The translations under genes and the position numbers were made by a program. From Nodosilinea sp. LEGE 06152 (GTDB lineage: Bacteria; Cyanobacteriota; Cyanobacteriia; Phormidesmidales; Phormidesmidaceae), in assembly GCF_015207525.1 (NCBI RefSeq), contig NZ_JADEWR010000007.1:205765-269764 (forward strand): 64,000 nucleotides of DNA, written 5' to 3'. The stretch's first letter is position 1. The number at the start of each line of letters is the position of its first letter. The notes below the pieces were generated by a model, which was not told where the DNA came from, made no database searches, and saw nothing but the letters and a program-made list of their open reading frames with translations. Below, in pieces: positions 1-9,634 of the stretch.

Positions 1-157
1 CGTAGGTTGGGCACTGCCCACCAATAGCTCTGGGGCTTGATCAGATCGCCTGGAACAACCCTGGGTTGTCGGTGGAGAAGACCAAATCCCAGGGTGCTGG
101 TGCTGGAACTAAAGCCCGGCAGATCGCCCAGAAGAACCCTGGGATCTAACTCTGGAT
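1..157. other. Left-edge non-coding segment with dispersed repeat
   Basis: No convincing gene lies here. Bases 1-27 carry a short GC-rich palindromic motif (TTGGGCACTGCCCACCAA core). A variant of it recurs in the opposite orientation at 1608-1633, so the pair flanks the adaptor gene. Further in, short CCCTGGG repeats recur around 59-66, 89-95 and 137-143. The segment follows the stop codon of the minus-strand adaptor gene. An RND permease partner would be expected downstream, beyond the window. Confidence 0.4.
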
Positions 158-1531
158 CTAGTCACCGAGCGGCCTGACCTGTTGCCCTGGCACCAGCCGA
201 TGGATGCCGCTAGCAACAATGCGATCGCCTCCTTGCAACGTCCCCTGCACCAGCACCCGGTCGCTCTCCTGGTGCAAAATCTCGACCGCTTTGGGCTGCA
301 CCTGGTAAGCGGTGTCACCAAACTCCGTCTCCATGGGCACCACGGCGTAGGCGCTCCACAGGCCGCGAATATCTTGGGTTAGCGCTTCAATCGGTAGCCA
401 CAGGCCGCTGGTGGGAACCGTTTCATTCAGCTCGACTCGAACGGTCTGGCCGGGGCTGACGCGGGTCAGGGCGGCGGGCTCTAGCTGAAGGACCACCACC
501 TGGGTGCGGGTGGTGCCGTTGACCTCCGGCAGCACCGCTTTGATCGTGGCAGGGAAGCTCTCGGTATCAGCATTTACCGTCACCGCTTCCCCGGTCCGCA
601 GGCGGCTGGCGGCGCGGGTGGGCATACCGATGCGGGCCTCGGGGGCAACGCTTTCCACGAGGCGTACCACCGTCTGCCCAGCCGCGACGACCACGCCCTC
701 ATCCACCTGCCGAACGGCGACAATGCCGTCGAAGGGTGCCCGCAGGGTGCTCTGGTTGAGGTCTACGTCGATGCTGGCGATGCTGGCTTCGAGCTGTTGC
801 ACCACCGCCTGCTGGGCCGCCACCTGCTCCGGGCGGGTGCCGTTGAGTAGTTCATCCAGGCTGCTCTGAGCGCTATCGCGGCGAGCGGCCAGAGCATCGG
901 CCCCAAAGCTAAACTCGTCAAGCTGCTCCTTAGAAATCGCCCCCCGCTCGTAGAGAAATTCCCGCCGCTCCCGCTGCTGGCGTTGCAGGGCCAGCTGGTT
1001 GTCCACATCGCGCACCTGGGCCTGGGCGGCGGCGATCGCCTCCTGCCTTGCCCCCCGCTGTAGCTCTAGCAGCTGGGCCTGGGCCTGGGCCAGCTGGGCT
1101 TCGAGCTGGCGGCGCTGGGTGAGCAGGCTCTGAGTATCGAGCTGAGCCAGGGCCTGACCCGATGAGACGCGATCGCCCTCGGCCACCAGCACCTGCACCA
1201 GCTCACCGCTGCGAGTGAAACCCAGGTCGCTGCTGCGCAGGGCAGCAATTTCCCCGGTGTAGGCGCGGGCCACCTCGTAGCTGCTGACGGTATCCACCGT
1301 CAGGGTTTCCACCGCCAGGACGTTGACGGAGCTGGCTTCCGATTGTGAATCCTGAGCTACCAAGCGACTTTGTAGCAGGGGGATACCCACCGCCAGCAGC
1401 AGCCCGGTGGCCCCAAGGCCCAATAGCCAGCGACGATTTAGGTATCGATTGGGCCGAGCTGGGGCACTGGTGTGAACTACAGAGAGAGTTTCCTGAGACT
1501 GGGTGTTCTCGGGCAGGGAGCAGTCAGACAT
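158..1531 (-). CDS. RND efflux periplasmic adaptor (HlyD/AcrA family)
   Basis: Membrane-fusion (adaptor) subunit expected to bridge an inner-membrane RND transporter and an outer-membrane channel. The 457-aa protein has a basic N-terminal tail, one hydrophobic anchor at about residues 35-53, and a first half-lipoyl motif near 118-133 (GDRVSSGQALAQLD). A long Q/A/R-rich coiled-coil hairpin spans about 134-230. The second half-lipoyl segment (LRAPFDGIV..VDEGVVVAAGQ) lies near 262-288, followed by beta-barrel and membrane-proximal domains. Length and order are typical of the family. The start has good hydrophobic-anchor context. No permease is visible in the window. A short dispersed repeat lies on both sides. 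The exported substrate cannot be read from the sequence. Confidence 0.88.
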   Translation of the reverse strand: MSDCSLPENTQSQETLSVVHTSAPARPNRYLNRRWLLGLGATGLLLAVGIPLLQSRLVAQDSQSEASSVNVLAVETLTVDTVSSYEVARAYTGEIAALRSSDLGFTRSGELVQVLVAEGDRVSSGQALAQLDTQSLLTQRRQLEAQLAQAQAQLLELQRGARQEAIAAAQAQVRDVDNQLALQRQQRERREFLYERGAISKEQLDEFSFGADALAARRDSAQSSLDELLNGTRPEQVAAQQAVVQQLEASIASIDVDLNQSTLRAPFDGIVAVRQVDEGVVVAAGQTVVRLVESVAPEARIGMPTRAASRLRTGEAVTVNADTESFPATIKAVLPEVNGTTRTQVVVLQLEPAALTRVSPGQTVRVELNETVPTSGLWLPIEALTQDIRGLWSAYAVVPMETEFGDTAYQVQPKAVEILHQESDRVLVQGTLQGGDRIVASGIHRLVPGQQVRPLGD

Positions 1532-1607
1532 CGGGATTTCTCCGAGAGATGGGTTAAGCGTTGCGGAAATTAAGCAATCGAGTGGACTGGAATATCAGGG
1601 CTTCAGG

Positions 1608-1633
1608 CAATGGTGGGCAGCGCCTACCCTACG
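1608..1633 (-). repeat. Dispersed GC-rich palindromic repeat, second copy
   Basis: On the minus strand this reads CGTAGGGTAGGCGCTGCCCA followed by CCATTG. It aligns with bases 1-27 with only a few mismatches. The two copies face each other across the adaptor gene. Both are internally palindromic. Similar small repeats are common in cyanobacterial intergenic regions. Confidence 0.45.
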
Positions 1634-1648
1634 GGGTTCAAAAAACAT

Positions 1649-2227
1649 TTATGTTTGGGGAACTTTTTTGTTTTGAGCGGCTAAAACCGCCGTTTTTTCA
1701 ATACGTTTGGCGCGGGTTTCAGGTGTCTTGGCTAGCTTGATCCAGCGCAACACATTGCGGCGATTAGACTTCGCAAAGTTCTCAAAGTTTTCCTTGGCAG
1801 GTGGGTGTGACTCTAGCGCTGCTACCAGGTCATCGGGCATGATCAAAGCATCGACGTCGTCCATGAAATTCCATAGACCATTGCGCTTAGATTGCGCGAT
1901 CGCCTCCAGTCCAGCCGGGTGCATCTTTCCTGCTTTGATCAGTTTTTCGGCTCTGTCTTTATAGCTTTTCGCCCAGTGCTGCACCTGGCGCGGCGAGATC
2001 ATCTGCATGGTGCGATCGTCGTCGAGCTGGCGACGAATGCCGTCAACCCAGCCAAAGCAAAGCACCTCATCAAGAATGGCCTGAACCGAGACGTATTTTT
2101 CGCCCGTGTGCTTCTTGTAAGTCACCAGCCAAATGCTGTCTGTTTGGGTGTAGTTTTCCTCTAGCCACCGCCGCAACTGCTGGGCTGAAGTCACCTCTAC
2201 CTGCTCAAAATTTTCGGTTTTGATCAT
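1649..2227 (-). CDS. YdeI/OmpD-associated family protein (OmdA-like)
   Basis: A 192-aa protein of the YdeI/OmdA family, annotated elsewhere as 'bacteriocin-protection'. The N-terminal part has the family pattern of a short alpha/beta domain (LRRWLEENY..SIWLVTYKKHTG, then VLCFGWVDGIRRQLDDDR). A C-terminal helical tail follows (PAKENFENFAKSNRRNVLRWIKLAKTPETRAKRIEKT), typical of the OmdA C-terminal domain. No signal peptide or membrane segment is visible, so it is probably cytoplasmic. The molecular function is not firmly established. It stands alone, with the LysR/DUF2461 pair next to it and the adaptor gene downstream. The start is the first ATG, close to the family's usual N-terminus. Confidence 0.8.
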   Translation of the reverse strand: MIKTENFEQVEVTSAQQLRRWLEENYTQTDSIWLVTYKKHTGEKYVSVQAILDEVLCFGWVDGIRRQLDDDRTMQMISPRQVQHWAKSYKDRAEKLIKAGKMHPAGLEAIAQSKRNGLWNFMDDVDALIMPDDLVAALESHPPAKENFENFAKSNRRNVLRWIKLAKTPETRAKRIEKTAVLAAQNKKVPQT

Positions 2228-2404
2228 GGCAAAACTTTTGTTGAACTGTATGGCGTTTCATTCCCAATTCGAATCACACAACCCCGACTCATAAAAAGCC
2301 AAACCTCAGAGAAATAGGCGTAGCCGAGCAGCGCTCTATCGCATTCACCCTTCAGAATTGGGGGTAGACGAGGAAGATTTAGCGCCCTGTTCTATTAGGC
2401 ACAT

Positions 2405-3079
2405 CTAATCAGTGTCGACAATGCGGCCAAATTTTAGTAGAGAAGCGCAGCTTTTGGCGTAGTCCACAATGCAGTCAACAATGTCGCCGTCGAGCCAGGC
2501 CCCGCGACCGAGGTGAACCATGGTGACAAAACTTTTTAGCTTCAGATAATCAGCGTATTCATGTTCAGAATATGCGTCGTAACCGCGCGGCATTTTAGTC
2601 AGTTTGTCCTCGTCGCTAAAGGACAATCCCGCTGACTCTAAGTCCTTCAGCACGGTGGCAAACTCCTCGGGTTCGTCGACAATTTTGTCGCGAATGGGGC
2701 CGAGGGCGGCGGGGCTGAGTTTGTAGTACCCGCAGGCGATCATTCCGCCGGATGACTCTAGCTGCACGTAGACCAACCCTTCTTTCTCGGCCTTGGTGCC
2801 CGAGGGGGTAAGCACGCCGCTGACGTGGGTGCTGTAGGGCGATTTGTCCTTAGAAAAGCGTACGTCGCGGTTTTGGCGAAACATGGTTTTTGAGCCGCCC
2901 GCCAAGGGCACCGGAGCGCCCGTCAAGCAATCGGTTGCCAGCTCTAACATCATCGCAAAGGGCTGGCGAACGTAGGCATCAAACTCGTCGCGGTGATCGT
3001 CGTACCAGGCTTTTTCGTTGTTAGCCGCCAGCCCTTCAAGCAGTTCAAAGGTTTTGGGGGTGAAATTGAGATCCGTCAT
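2405..3079 (-). CDS. DUF2461 (TIGR02453) family protein
   Basis: Conserved soluble protein of the DUF2461/TIGR02453 family, function unknown. Family hallmarks are the N-terminal pattern NFTPKTFELLEGLAANNEKAWYDD, a central MFRQNRDVRFSKDKSPY stretch, and SSGGMIACGYYKLSPAALGPIRD. I start it at the ATG giving MTDLNFTP, because homologues begin near this motif. An in-frame ATG at 3109 would add ten residues, and neither has a strong ribosome-binding site. It is divergent from the LysR gene across an AT-rich gap of about 225 bp, so that regulator could control it, but this is inference. Confidence 0.8.
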   Translation of the reverse strand: MTDLNFTPKTFELLEGLAANNEKAWYDDHRDEFDAYVRQPFAMMLELATDCLTGAPVPLAGGSKTMFRQNRDVRFSKDKSPYSTHVSGVLTPSGTKAEKEGLVYVQLESSGGMIACGYYKLSPAALGPIRDKIVDEPEEFATVLKDLESAGLSFSDEDKLTKMPRGYDAYSEHEYADYLKLKSFVTMVHLGRGAWLDGDIVDCIVDYAKSCASLLKFGRIVDTD

Positions 3080-3109
3080 GGGCATTAGCAGGGCAGAAAA
3101 TGGATTCAA

Positions 3110-3304
3110 ACCGACAATGCTGGCGCTGCGAGGGGAAATAGTGAGCCTACTTCCCCAGAGAGTTGTCTTCCCTAGAACTCAAGCTTCTAGGGACAATCGA
3201 ACATATAAAAATCTGTATTAAAATCGAACCAATCAATATGTAACATGATATTAATAAGAAAACAAATATCAGTTTTTGATTGATTTATATCCGTTTTGGT
3301 ATTG
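3110..3304. promoter_or_regulatory. AT-rich divergent promoter region, DUF2461 / LysR
   Basis: The gap between the divergent genes is markedly AT-rich compared with both neighbours, especially 3195-3295. It contains interrupted dyads such as ATCAAT (near 3231) with ATTGAT (near 3280) and GATAT..ATATC. LysR regulators usually bind T-N11-A dyads in the gap shared with a divergent target, so an operator here is plausible. No exact site can be assigned by eye. Confidence 0.4.
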
Positions 3305-4159
3305 ATGAATCTAAAAACCCTAACGGCCTTCATTGCCCTGGCGGAGGAGCTGCACTTTGGCCGCGCCGCCCAGCGCTGCGGCATCTCGCAACCAGCCATC
3401 AGCCGCCTGCTGAGCGAGCTAGAGGCAGATATCGGCGTCAAGCTGCTGCACCGCACCTCCCGCGAGGTGTCGCTGACCAGCGCCGGGCGGGGCTTCCTCG
3501 ACTCGGCCCGCAAGGCAGTAGCCTACGCCGATATGGCGGTGCGGGCAGCGCAAGCTGGAGCGGTAGATGGCATCGACTCGCTGACCGTGGGCATGGTGAT
3601 CGGCACCGAGCAGCCCCTGGTGGGCAAGCTAATTGCTGAGTTTAAACGCGCCCACCCCGAAACCCGAGTGGCCCTGCGCCGCATCGATGAGCGCGACATT
3701 GGCGCGGCGCTGACCGATGGCCATATTGATGTGGCGATCGCCTGGGATGTGGCGATTCCCGCTGGTCTACACCATCGCTCCCTGGGCAAGGTGCCCCTGG
3801 CGGTGATGGTGCAGTCAGGCCACGAGCTAGAGAAAAAAGAGCCGGTCACCTGGGCCGACCTGGCGGGCTATCCAATCATTCTGCCCGATCGCGATCGCCA
3901 GCCGATTATCTACGACCACTACAAGCGCTACACTGCCGAGGCAGGCTTTGAACCGCAGATTGCGGTAGATGTATCCACCATGGCCGACGCGCTGGCGATG
4001 GTGGCGGGCGGCGTGGGCGTGGGCAATGCGCCCGTGGTGCCGGGGCTGCGCTACCCAGGGGTGTCGATTTTGCGGCAAGAGCCGCTATTCGAGTTTAGCT
4101 ATGAGCTGGTCTGGGCCCACGCTATTCCTGCGGTTGAAAGTCTGCTCAACCTGTGCTAA
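3305..4159 (+). CDS. LysR-family transcriptional regulator
   Basis: LysR-type regulator of about 284 aa. The N-terminal winged helix-turn-helix is clear (MNLKTLTAFIALAEELHFGRAAQRCGISQPAISRLLSELE, residues 1-40, continuing to the RTSREVSLTSAG wing). It is followed by a periplasmic-binding-protein-like effector domain to the C-terminus. I use the ATG at 3305 rather than the upstream TTG at 3296, because LysR proteins normally begin with MNL-type residues at this point. It is divergent from the DUF2461 gene. The effector is unknown. The end is convergent with pheS, leaving only 25 bp between stop codons. Confidence 0.9.
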   Translation: MNLKTLTAFIALAEELHFGRAAQRCGISQPAISRLLSELEADIGVKLLHRTSREVSLTSAGRGFLDSARKAVAYADMAVRAAQAGAVDGIDSLTVGMVIGTEQPLVGKLIAEFKRAHPETRVALRRIDERDIGAALTDGHIDVAIAWDVAIPAGLHHRSLGKVPLAVMVQSGHELEKKEPVTWADLAGYPIILPDRDRQPIIYDHYKRYTAEAGFEPQIAVDVSTMADALAMVAGGVGVGNAPVVPGLRYPGVSILRQEPLFEFSYELVWAHAIPAVESLLNLC

Positions 4160-4184
4160 CAAGTCGTGCCCCAGCAGTCGGGCC

Positions 4185-5186
4185 CTAAAATTGCCTCAAA
4201 AACCGGAGGTCGCTAGTGTAGAGGCGGCGAATGTCGTCAATCTGGTGCTGCACCATAGCCAGGCGCTCGACCCCCAGCCCAGCGGCAAAACCGCTGTAAA
4301 CTTCGGGGTCGTAGCCGACGGATTTCAGCACGTTAGGATCGATCATGCCGCAGCCCAGCACCTCTAGCCACTTGCCCTGCCACTGCACATCCACCTCAGC
4401 GGAAGGCTCTGTAAACGGGAAATAGCTGGGGCGAAACCGCACCGGAATATCGCCGTAGAGGGCCTCGAGAAAGACCTTGATGGTGCCCCGCAGGTCAGTG
4501 AAGGTGATGTCGGTATCGACGGCAAAAAATTCAATCTGGTGAAATACGGCGGCGTGGGTCGCATCGACCGTATCACGGCGGTAGCAACGACCAATAGCTA
4601 CGGCTCGCAGCGGAGGCTCGTTGGCCTGCATATAGCGAATTTGTGTATTAGACGTATGGGTGCGCATCAGGTGGCCGTTGGGCAGGTAGAGGGTATCCTG
4701 CATGTCGCGGGCCGGGTGATCAGGTAAAAAGTTGAGGGCTTCAAAGTTGTAATAGTCGGTCTCGATTTCGGGCCCATCGGCTACGGTGTAGCCCAGACCC
4801 ACAAAAATATCGACAATGCGATCGATGATGCTGTTAATGGGGTGAATGCGGCCCTGGGGGTGAAAAATACCCGGCATGGTCACATCGAGGGTTTCGGTGG
4901 CGAGCTGAGCCTCAATGCGAGCCGCTTCTAGGGTGGTTTTACCGTGATCGAGCTGAGTCTGAATCAGCTCTTTGACTTCATTGGCCAAGCCACCTATGCG
5001 GGGGCGTTCTTCCGCAGAAAGCTTACCCATGCCTCCCAAAACTTTGGAGAGCTGGCCCTTTTTGCCCAGGTAGCCAATCCGTAGCTGCTCTAGCTCGTCT
5101 AAGGTGGCGGCAGCGGCGATCGCCTTTTGGGCGGCCTGCTTCATGGCGATCAGGTCAGCTTCTAGCTGGGTGGGTGCGGAAGTCAT
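4185..5186 (-). CDS. pheS: Phenylalanyl-tRNA synthetase alpha subunit
   Basis: Alpha subunit of the (alpha-beta)2 class II enzyme charging tRNA-Phe. The N-terminal coiled-coil arm (about residues 1-85) is followed by the class II core. Motif 1 lies near [22 protein letters not shown]. The substrate-pocket region reads [22 protein letters not shown], motif 2 is [15 protein letters not shown], and motif 3 is GLGVERLAM close to the C-terminus. I choose the ATG at 5186 (MTSAPTQ, 333 aa), which matches the usual length. An upstream start at 5225 would add a non-conserved 13-residue leader. pheT is not adjacent, as usual in cyanobacteria. It is divergent from surE with 87 bp between them. Confidence 0.95.
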   Translation of the reverse strand: MTSAPTQLEADLIAMKQAAQKAIAAAATLDELEQLRIGYLGKKGQLSKVLGGMGKLSAEERPRIGGLANEVKELIQTQLDHGKTTLEAARIEAQLATETLDVTMPGIFHPQGRIHPINSIIDRIVDIFVGLGYTVADGPEIETDYYNFEALNFLPDHPARDMQDTLYLPNGHLMRTHTSNTQIRYMQANEPPLRAVAIGRCYRRDTVDATHAAVFHQIEFFAVDTDITFTDLRGTIKVFLEALYGDIPVRFRPSYFPFTEPSAEVDVQWQGKWLEVLGCGMIDPNVLKSVGYDPEVYSGFAAGLGVERLAMVQHQIDDIRRLYTSDLRFLRQF

Positions 5187-5273
5187 TCTGGGTGTATCGT
5201 GCAACAACAATGGGGCCAGGCCCAACTTGGTATCCCCAAGCTTTGATTATTTTAGTGTGGCGGGGGAACAGTC

Positions 5274-6101
5274 ATGAACATTCTGATTAGTAACGACGAC
5301 GGTATTTTTGCCCTGGGCATGCGGACTCTGGCAACGACCCTGGCGGCAGCAGGGCACCAGGTCACAGTGGTATGCCCCGATCGCGAGCGATCGGCCACTG
5401 GCCACGGCTTGACAATGCACAAGCCGATTCGAGCCGAGGTCATCGAGTCGGTGTTTGACCAAGACATTCATGCCTGGAGCTGCTCGGGCACTCCGGCCGA
5501 CTGTGTCAAGCTCGCCCTGGGGGCGCTGATGACGACCCTACCCGACGTGGTGGTTTCAGGCATTAACCACGGGGCTAATCTGGGTACCGATGTAGTCTAT
5601 TCGGGCACGGTATCGGCAGCGATGGAAGGGGTGATGGAAGGGATCCCTGCGCTCGCCGTTAGCCTGACCAGTTTCACCCAGGGCAGCTTTGCCCCAGCCG
5701 CCGACTTTATTCGCGACCTGCTGGCCGATCGCGATCGCTTCTCTCCAGCCGCCCCGCTGTTGCTCAACATCAATGTGCCAGCGGTAGCTGCCGCCGACAT
5801 CAGAGGAGCCAAAATCACTCGCCAGGGCATTCGCCGCTATTTCGACCAGTTTGAAAAACGCCTTGACCCTCGTGGCAAAACCTACTATTGGCTGGCCGGG
5901 GAGGCGATCGCTGAGGTCGAAGACCCGCTCCCTAACCAGGGCTGGCCCCCCGATTTGAAGCAGTCGCTGGCGGCTATCCCCACCGATGTAGAGGCCATTC
6001 GCGATCGCTACATTTCAGTTACACCGCTGCAGTACAACTTGACCGCCGTGGGTGATCTGTTAGATTTGGCCGAGGGGCGACGGCTCCTGCTGCCAACGTA
6101 A
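5274..6101 (+). CDS. surE: 5'/3'-nucleotidase SurE
   Basis: Stationary-phase survival phosphatase that dephosphorylates nucleoside monophosphates. The metal-binding N-terminus ILISNDDG is perfect, followed by [13 protein letters not shown] and [11 protein letters not shown], and [11 protein letters not shown] carries the conserved Ser/Asn/His pocket. The 275-aa length and GTVSAAMEG motif are typical. It begins with a standard ATG after a GGGGGAAC stretch. It is monocistronic by appearance, with 233 bp before the next gene. Confidence 0.95.
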   Translation: MNILISNDDGIFALGMRTLATTLAAAGHQVTVVCPDRERSATGHGLTMHKPIRAEVIESVFDQDIHAWSCSGTPADCVKLALGALMTTLPDVVVSGINHGANLGTDVVYSGTVSAAMEGVMEGIPALAVSLTSFTQGSFAPAADFIRDLLADRDRFSPAAPLLLNINVPAVAAADIRGAKITRQGIRRYFDQFEKRLDPRGKTYYWLAGEAIAEVEDPLPNQGWPPDLKQSLAAIPTDVEAIRDRYISVTPLQYNLTAVGDLLDLAEGRRLLLPT

Positions 6102-6334
6102 GCCCGTCGGGAACAATTAATGTACGCACCGTGGGATCTCGCCGCGCTTCCGGGCAAACTAGAGACAAACAACCCGCAGCACCTTGCGTTTCTTGAGTAA
6201 GGTGGCTAAACCCACCCTGACCATTTTGAACAGAGTTCATTACTATTAGAGGAATCTCAGGTAAATGCTCTACCCAAAGGCGCATCTATACTTTCTAGCC
6301 TGATGTTCCATGCTTTCCCAACTCCGAGAGATCC

Positions 6335-7225
6335 ATGGCTGAGCTGACCGAGCAATTTTTAGTCCGGTTTTGGGGCGTGCGTGGGAGCATCGCCTGCCCA
6401 GGGGCGTCTACAGTACGCTACGGCGGTAACACTTCCTGTGTTGAGATGCAGGTGGGCGGCCACCGGCTCATTTTTGACGGCGGCACTGGCTTGCGCGAGC
6501 TGGGTCTAACCCTGCTGAGCGAAATGCCGGTCGAGGCCAATCTCTTCTTTACCCACTCCCACTGGGATCACATCCAGGGGTTTCCCTTCTTTGTACCGGC
6601 CTTTGTGCGGGGTAATCGGTTCAACATTTATGGTGCGGTCGCCCCTAACGGCTCCACCATTGAGCAGCGCCTCAATGACCAAATGCTGCACCCCAATTTT
6701 CCGGTACCGCTACAGGTGATGGGGGCCGACCTCAAATTTTGCGACATCGACGTCGGTGAGACCCTCCGCATTGGCGACATTACCGTTGAAAATGCTCTGC
6801 TCAACCATCCCGGCGAGGCCGTAGGCTATCGGGTGACCTGGCAAAATCAAGTGGCCGCCTACGTCACCGACACCGAACATTACCCAGATCGGCTAGATGA
6901 AAACGTCCTGTGGCTCGCTCGAGATGCAGACGTCATGATCTACGATTCCACCTACACCGACGACGAGTACCACGATCCCAAATCTAGCAAGGTGGGCTGG
7001 GGACACTCCACCTGGCAGGAGGCGGTCAAAGTAGCCAAGGCTGCCGGCGTAAAAACGCTGGTGATCTTTCACCATGACCCAGCCCACGACGACGAATTTA
7101 TGGATCAGGTAGCGGCTCAAACCAAAGCCATGTTCCCTGGGGCGGTAGTTGCTCGCGAAGGCCTGGTCTTAAACCTCACCGCCTCTGCCGCCGTTTCAGT
7201 ACCGACCTCAGTGACCAGCGCTTAG
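6335..7225 (+). CDS. Metallo-beta-lactamase-fold hydrolase
   Basis: A 296-aa MBL-fold protein close to the RNase Z / class II cyclic-nucleotide phosphodiesterase / PhnP branch. The N-terminus reads FWGVRGSIACPG, then RYGGNTSCVEM. The metal-binding motif is THSHWDH (near residue 73), and further conserved elements are NHPGEAVGYRV, YVTDTEHYPD, IYDSTYTDDEY and the late HHDPAHDD. All metal ligands expected of the fold appear present. No signal peptide is seen, so it should be cytoplasmic. The substrate is unknown. It is located between surE and ribF in the same orientation, but with gaps of 233 and 139 bp, so co-transcription is not assured. Confidence 0.85.
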   Translation: MAELTEQFLVRFWGVRGSIACPGASTVRYGGNTSCVEMQVGGHRLIFDGGTGLRELGLTLLSEMPVEANLFFTHSHWDHIQGFPFFVPAFVRGNRFNIYGAVAPNGSTIEQRLNDQMLHPNFPVPLQVMGADLKFCDIDVGETLRIGDITVENALLNHPGEAVGYRVTWQNQVAAYVTDTEHYPDRLDENVLWLARDADVMIYDSTYTDDEYHDPKSSKVGWGHSTWQEAVKVAKAAGVKTLVIFHHDPAHDDEFMDQVAAQTKAMFPGAVVAREGLVLNLTASAAVSVPTSVTSA

Positions 7226-7364
7226 CGCGACCTTCGCTAAATTTAGGTTGGCCAAGTGAGTGGGGGCAGGGACGCCGCCAGGGCAATTGGTCAAGCTCAG
7301 GTTCTGGGCAATCGACAAGCCTGACGTCCACTCGGGGGCAGCAGTCTGTGTAAAAATGTAAAGC

Positions 7365-8414
7365 GTGTGGATTACGTCTTCTCTTACGACAGCTATTACC
7401 CCCACGGCCATTGCCCTGGGGAACTTTGATGGCGTGCACTTGGGCCACCAGGCGGTGATTGGCGCAGTTGTACCGATCGCAGGCAAAGCAGCGCCACCGT
7501 CTAGCATTAGTTCCGACCAGCCTGGGGCTGCCCTGCGGGGCCTGAGCAATCGCCAGCGAGTACAGACCAGCATCAGCCCTGCCGAGGCTACGGGGGCACT
7601 GGTAACGCCCGTCCCCACGGTAATGACATTTTTGCCTCACCCCCAGGAGTTTTTTTCGGGCCAGGCCCGGCCGCTGCTCACGCCTTTACCCGAAAAAGCG
7701 GCCCAAATTAGCCGTTTGGGCATTGAGCAACTGGTGCTTTTGCCTTTTGATCAGCACCTCGCCAATCTCTCGCCCGAAGACTTTGTCGAATCGCTGCTGA
7801 TCAACCAGCTGCGGGTCACCAGCATTAGCGTTGGCAAGGATTTTTGCTTTGGTAAACGGCGTCAGGGCAGCGTCGACGACCTGAAGACCCTGGCGGCTCG
7901 CCACGGCGTGCAGGTGCACATTGCGCCGTTGACCTGTTTGGGTACCGAGCGCATTAGCAGCTCGCGCATTCGTCAGGCCCTAGCAACAGCCGATTTAGAA
8001 ACGGTTAGGGCGCTGTTGGGCAGGCCCTATAGCCTCACCGGTCGGGTTGTGCAGGGCCAGCAGCTGGGGCGCACTCTGGGCTTCCCGACCGCGAATCTGC
8101 TGCTGCCAGTCGACAAATTCCTGCCCCAAACCGGGGTTTACAGCGTTTGGGTACAGGGAGCTACCCAAACCCCTTATCCTTTAGTGCCTGCCGTCATGAA
8201 CCTGGGCACCCGTCCAACCGTAAAGGGGTTGGCCCTTACCGTCGAGGTGCATTTGCTGAACTGGACGGGCAATCTCTACGGCAAAACCCTAGACGTGCAT
8301 CTGCATAGCTTCCTGCGGCCGGAGCAAAAATTCGATTCCCTCGACGACCTCAAAGCTCAGATTCAGCGTGATTGTCAACAGGCGCTGGGGGAATTGGCGC
8401 GATCGCCCTACTAA
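7365..8414 (+). CDS. ribF: Bifunctional riboflavin kinase / FAD synthetase
   Basis: Converts riboflavin to FMN and then FAD. The nucleotidyltransferase domain begins with [13 protein letters not shown] and continues through [22 protein letters not shown] and the [10 protein letters not shown] motif. The kinase domain follows from about residue 220 ([20 protein letters not shown], then MNLGTRPTV). Translation starts at a GTG codon. It is unusual in carrying about 45 extra residues between GHQAVIGAV and VPTVMTF (Pro/Ser/Ala-rich, low complexity), where most RibF proteins have only a short helix. The reading frame remains open. The 3' end is not overlapped by the MoxR gene if that gene starts at 8612. 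Confidence 0.93.
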   Translation: MWITSSLTTAITPTAIALGNFDGVHLGHQAVIGAVVPIAGKAAPPSSISSDQPGAALRGLSNRQRVQTSISPAEATGALVTPVPTVMTFLPHPQEFFSGQARPLLTPLPEKAAQISRLGIEQLVLLPFDQHLANLSPEDFVESLLINQLRVTSISVGKDFCFGKRRQGSVDDLKTLAARHGVQVHIAPLTCLGTERISSSRIRQALATADLETVRALLGRPYSLTGRVVQGQQLGRTLGFPTANLLLPVDKFLPQTGVYSVWVQGATQTPYPLVPAVMNLGTRPTVKGLALTVEVHLLNWTGNLYGKTLDVHLHSFLRPEQKFDSLDDLKAQIQRDCQQALGELARSPY

Positions 8415-8611
8415 CCCCAATTCATGTCCAGAACTGGGGTTTTGCCGGTGGGAAAAGTCAAAACCCTGAGCTGGACTCGGTATGGGGGCTGTCATCGACC
8501 CTTGCTAGTAGGCAGTTGGGGTGCGATCGGGGCATCATAGGCCTACATACATTACGTCTAAGTTCAGCCGAAAACCTTAATCTGAACTTGGCTACAGCAG
8601 GGGTTCACCGC

Positions 8612-9520
8612 ATGCGCGATCGCATTGAGACACTCGTTCAAAACTTAAACAAGACCATTGTTGGCAAATCAGACTCGATTCGGCTCGTGCTGGTGGCGCT
8701 TTTTTCGGGCGGACACGCCCTGCTTGAAGACGTGCCGGGGGTCGGCAAAACGCTGCTGGCTAAGTCCTTGGCCCGCTGCATCGACGGCAAGTTTCAGCGG
8801 ATTCAGTGCACCCCCGATCTGCTGCCCACCGATGTTACCGGCACCAACATCTGGAACCCTAGCAGCGGCGAGTTTCAGTTTATGCCGGGGCCAGTCTTTG
8901 CCAATATTCTGCTGGCCGACGAAATTAATCGGGCGACCCCTCGCACCCAGTCTGCCCTGCTAGAGGTGATGGAGGAGCACCAGGTCACCCTAGACGGGCG
9001 ATCGCGCCCGGTGCCCGACCCATTTTTTGTGATCGCCACCCAAAACCCAGTGGAATACCAGGGCACCTTTCCGCTCCCTGAGGCCCAGATGGATCGCTTC
9101 GCGTTGTCCTTTAGCCTCGGCTACCCCACCGCCGATGAAGAGCTCAACATGCTGCAGCGGCTAGGGGGCCGCCTGTCTCCCCACGACATTCAGCCCTGTA
9201 TCACCCTTGATGAGGTGATGGCGCTGCGACAAGCCTGCGCCCAGGTAACAGTGGAGGAGTCATTACAGCGCTATATTCTAGACCTGGTTAGAGCAACCCG
9301 CAGCCACAGCGAGATTACCCTGGGGGTCAGCCCACGGGGGGCCGTAGCCTTCCATCGGGCAATTCAGGCTCTCGCGTATCTGGAGGGGCGCAGCTACGCC
9401 ATCCCTGACGACGTGAAGCAGCTCGCGCCGCACGTCCTGGCCCACCGCCTCATCCCTGCCGGGCACCATCGGCCCCAGCGCCTGGTGGCCGACCTGCTAG
9501 ATAGCACCCCAATTCCCTAA
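8612..9520 (+). CDS. MoxR-family AAA+ ATPase
   Basis: MoxR-type AAA+ ATPase of about 302 aa. Walker A is LLEDVPGVGKTLLAKSLA, followed by QCTPDLLPTDVTG and ILLADEINRATPRTQSALLEVMEE (Walker B). Sensor 1 is FFVIATQNPVEYQGTFPLPEAQ, and the lid domain reads VSPRGAVAFHRAIQALA. I take the ATG at 8612 (MRDRIETLVQ), preceded by AGGGG. A longer upstream reading from 8372 would overlap ribF and adds a sequence with no family similarity. MoxR ATPases usually act as chaperones for VWA-domain proteins, but none is encoded next to it. The true partner may lie elsewhere. Confidence 0.92.
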   Translation: MRDRIETLVQNLNKTIVGKSDSIRLVLVALFSGGHALLEDVPGVGKTLLAKSLARCIDGKFQRIQCTPDLLPTDVTGTNIWNPSSGEFQFMPGPVFANILLADEINRATPRTQSALLEVMEEHQVTLDGRSRPVPDPFFVIATQNPVEYQGTFPLPEAQMDRFALSFSLGYPTADEELNMLQRLGGRLSPHDIQPCITLDEVMALRQACAQVTVEESLQRYILDLVRATRSHSEITLGVSPRGAVAFHRAIQALAYLEGRSYAIPDDVKQLAPHVLAHRLIPAGHHRPQRLVADLLDSTPIP

Positions 9521-9634
9521 GCCATCGACAAGAAATTGGCCAGGTGGCAAACAGAAAAATCCCTTGAGCAATGGTAGTTTTTGGGGCCGAACAGCCCATA
9601 ATAGGGGCGGTGAACTGAAGGACAGCAATCTCCC

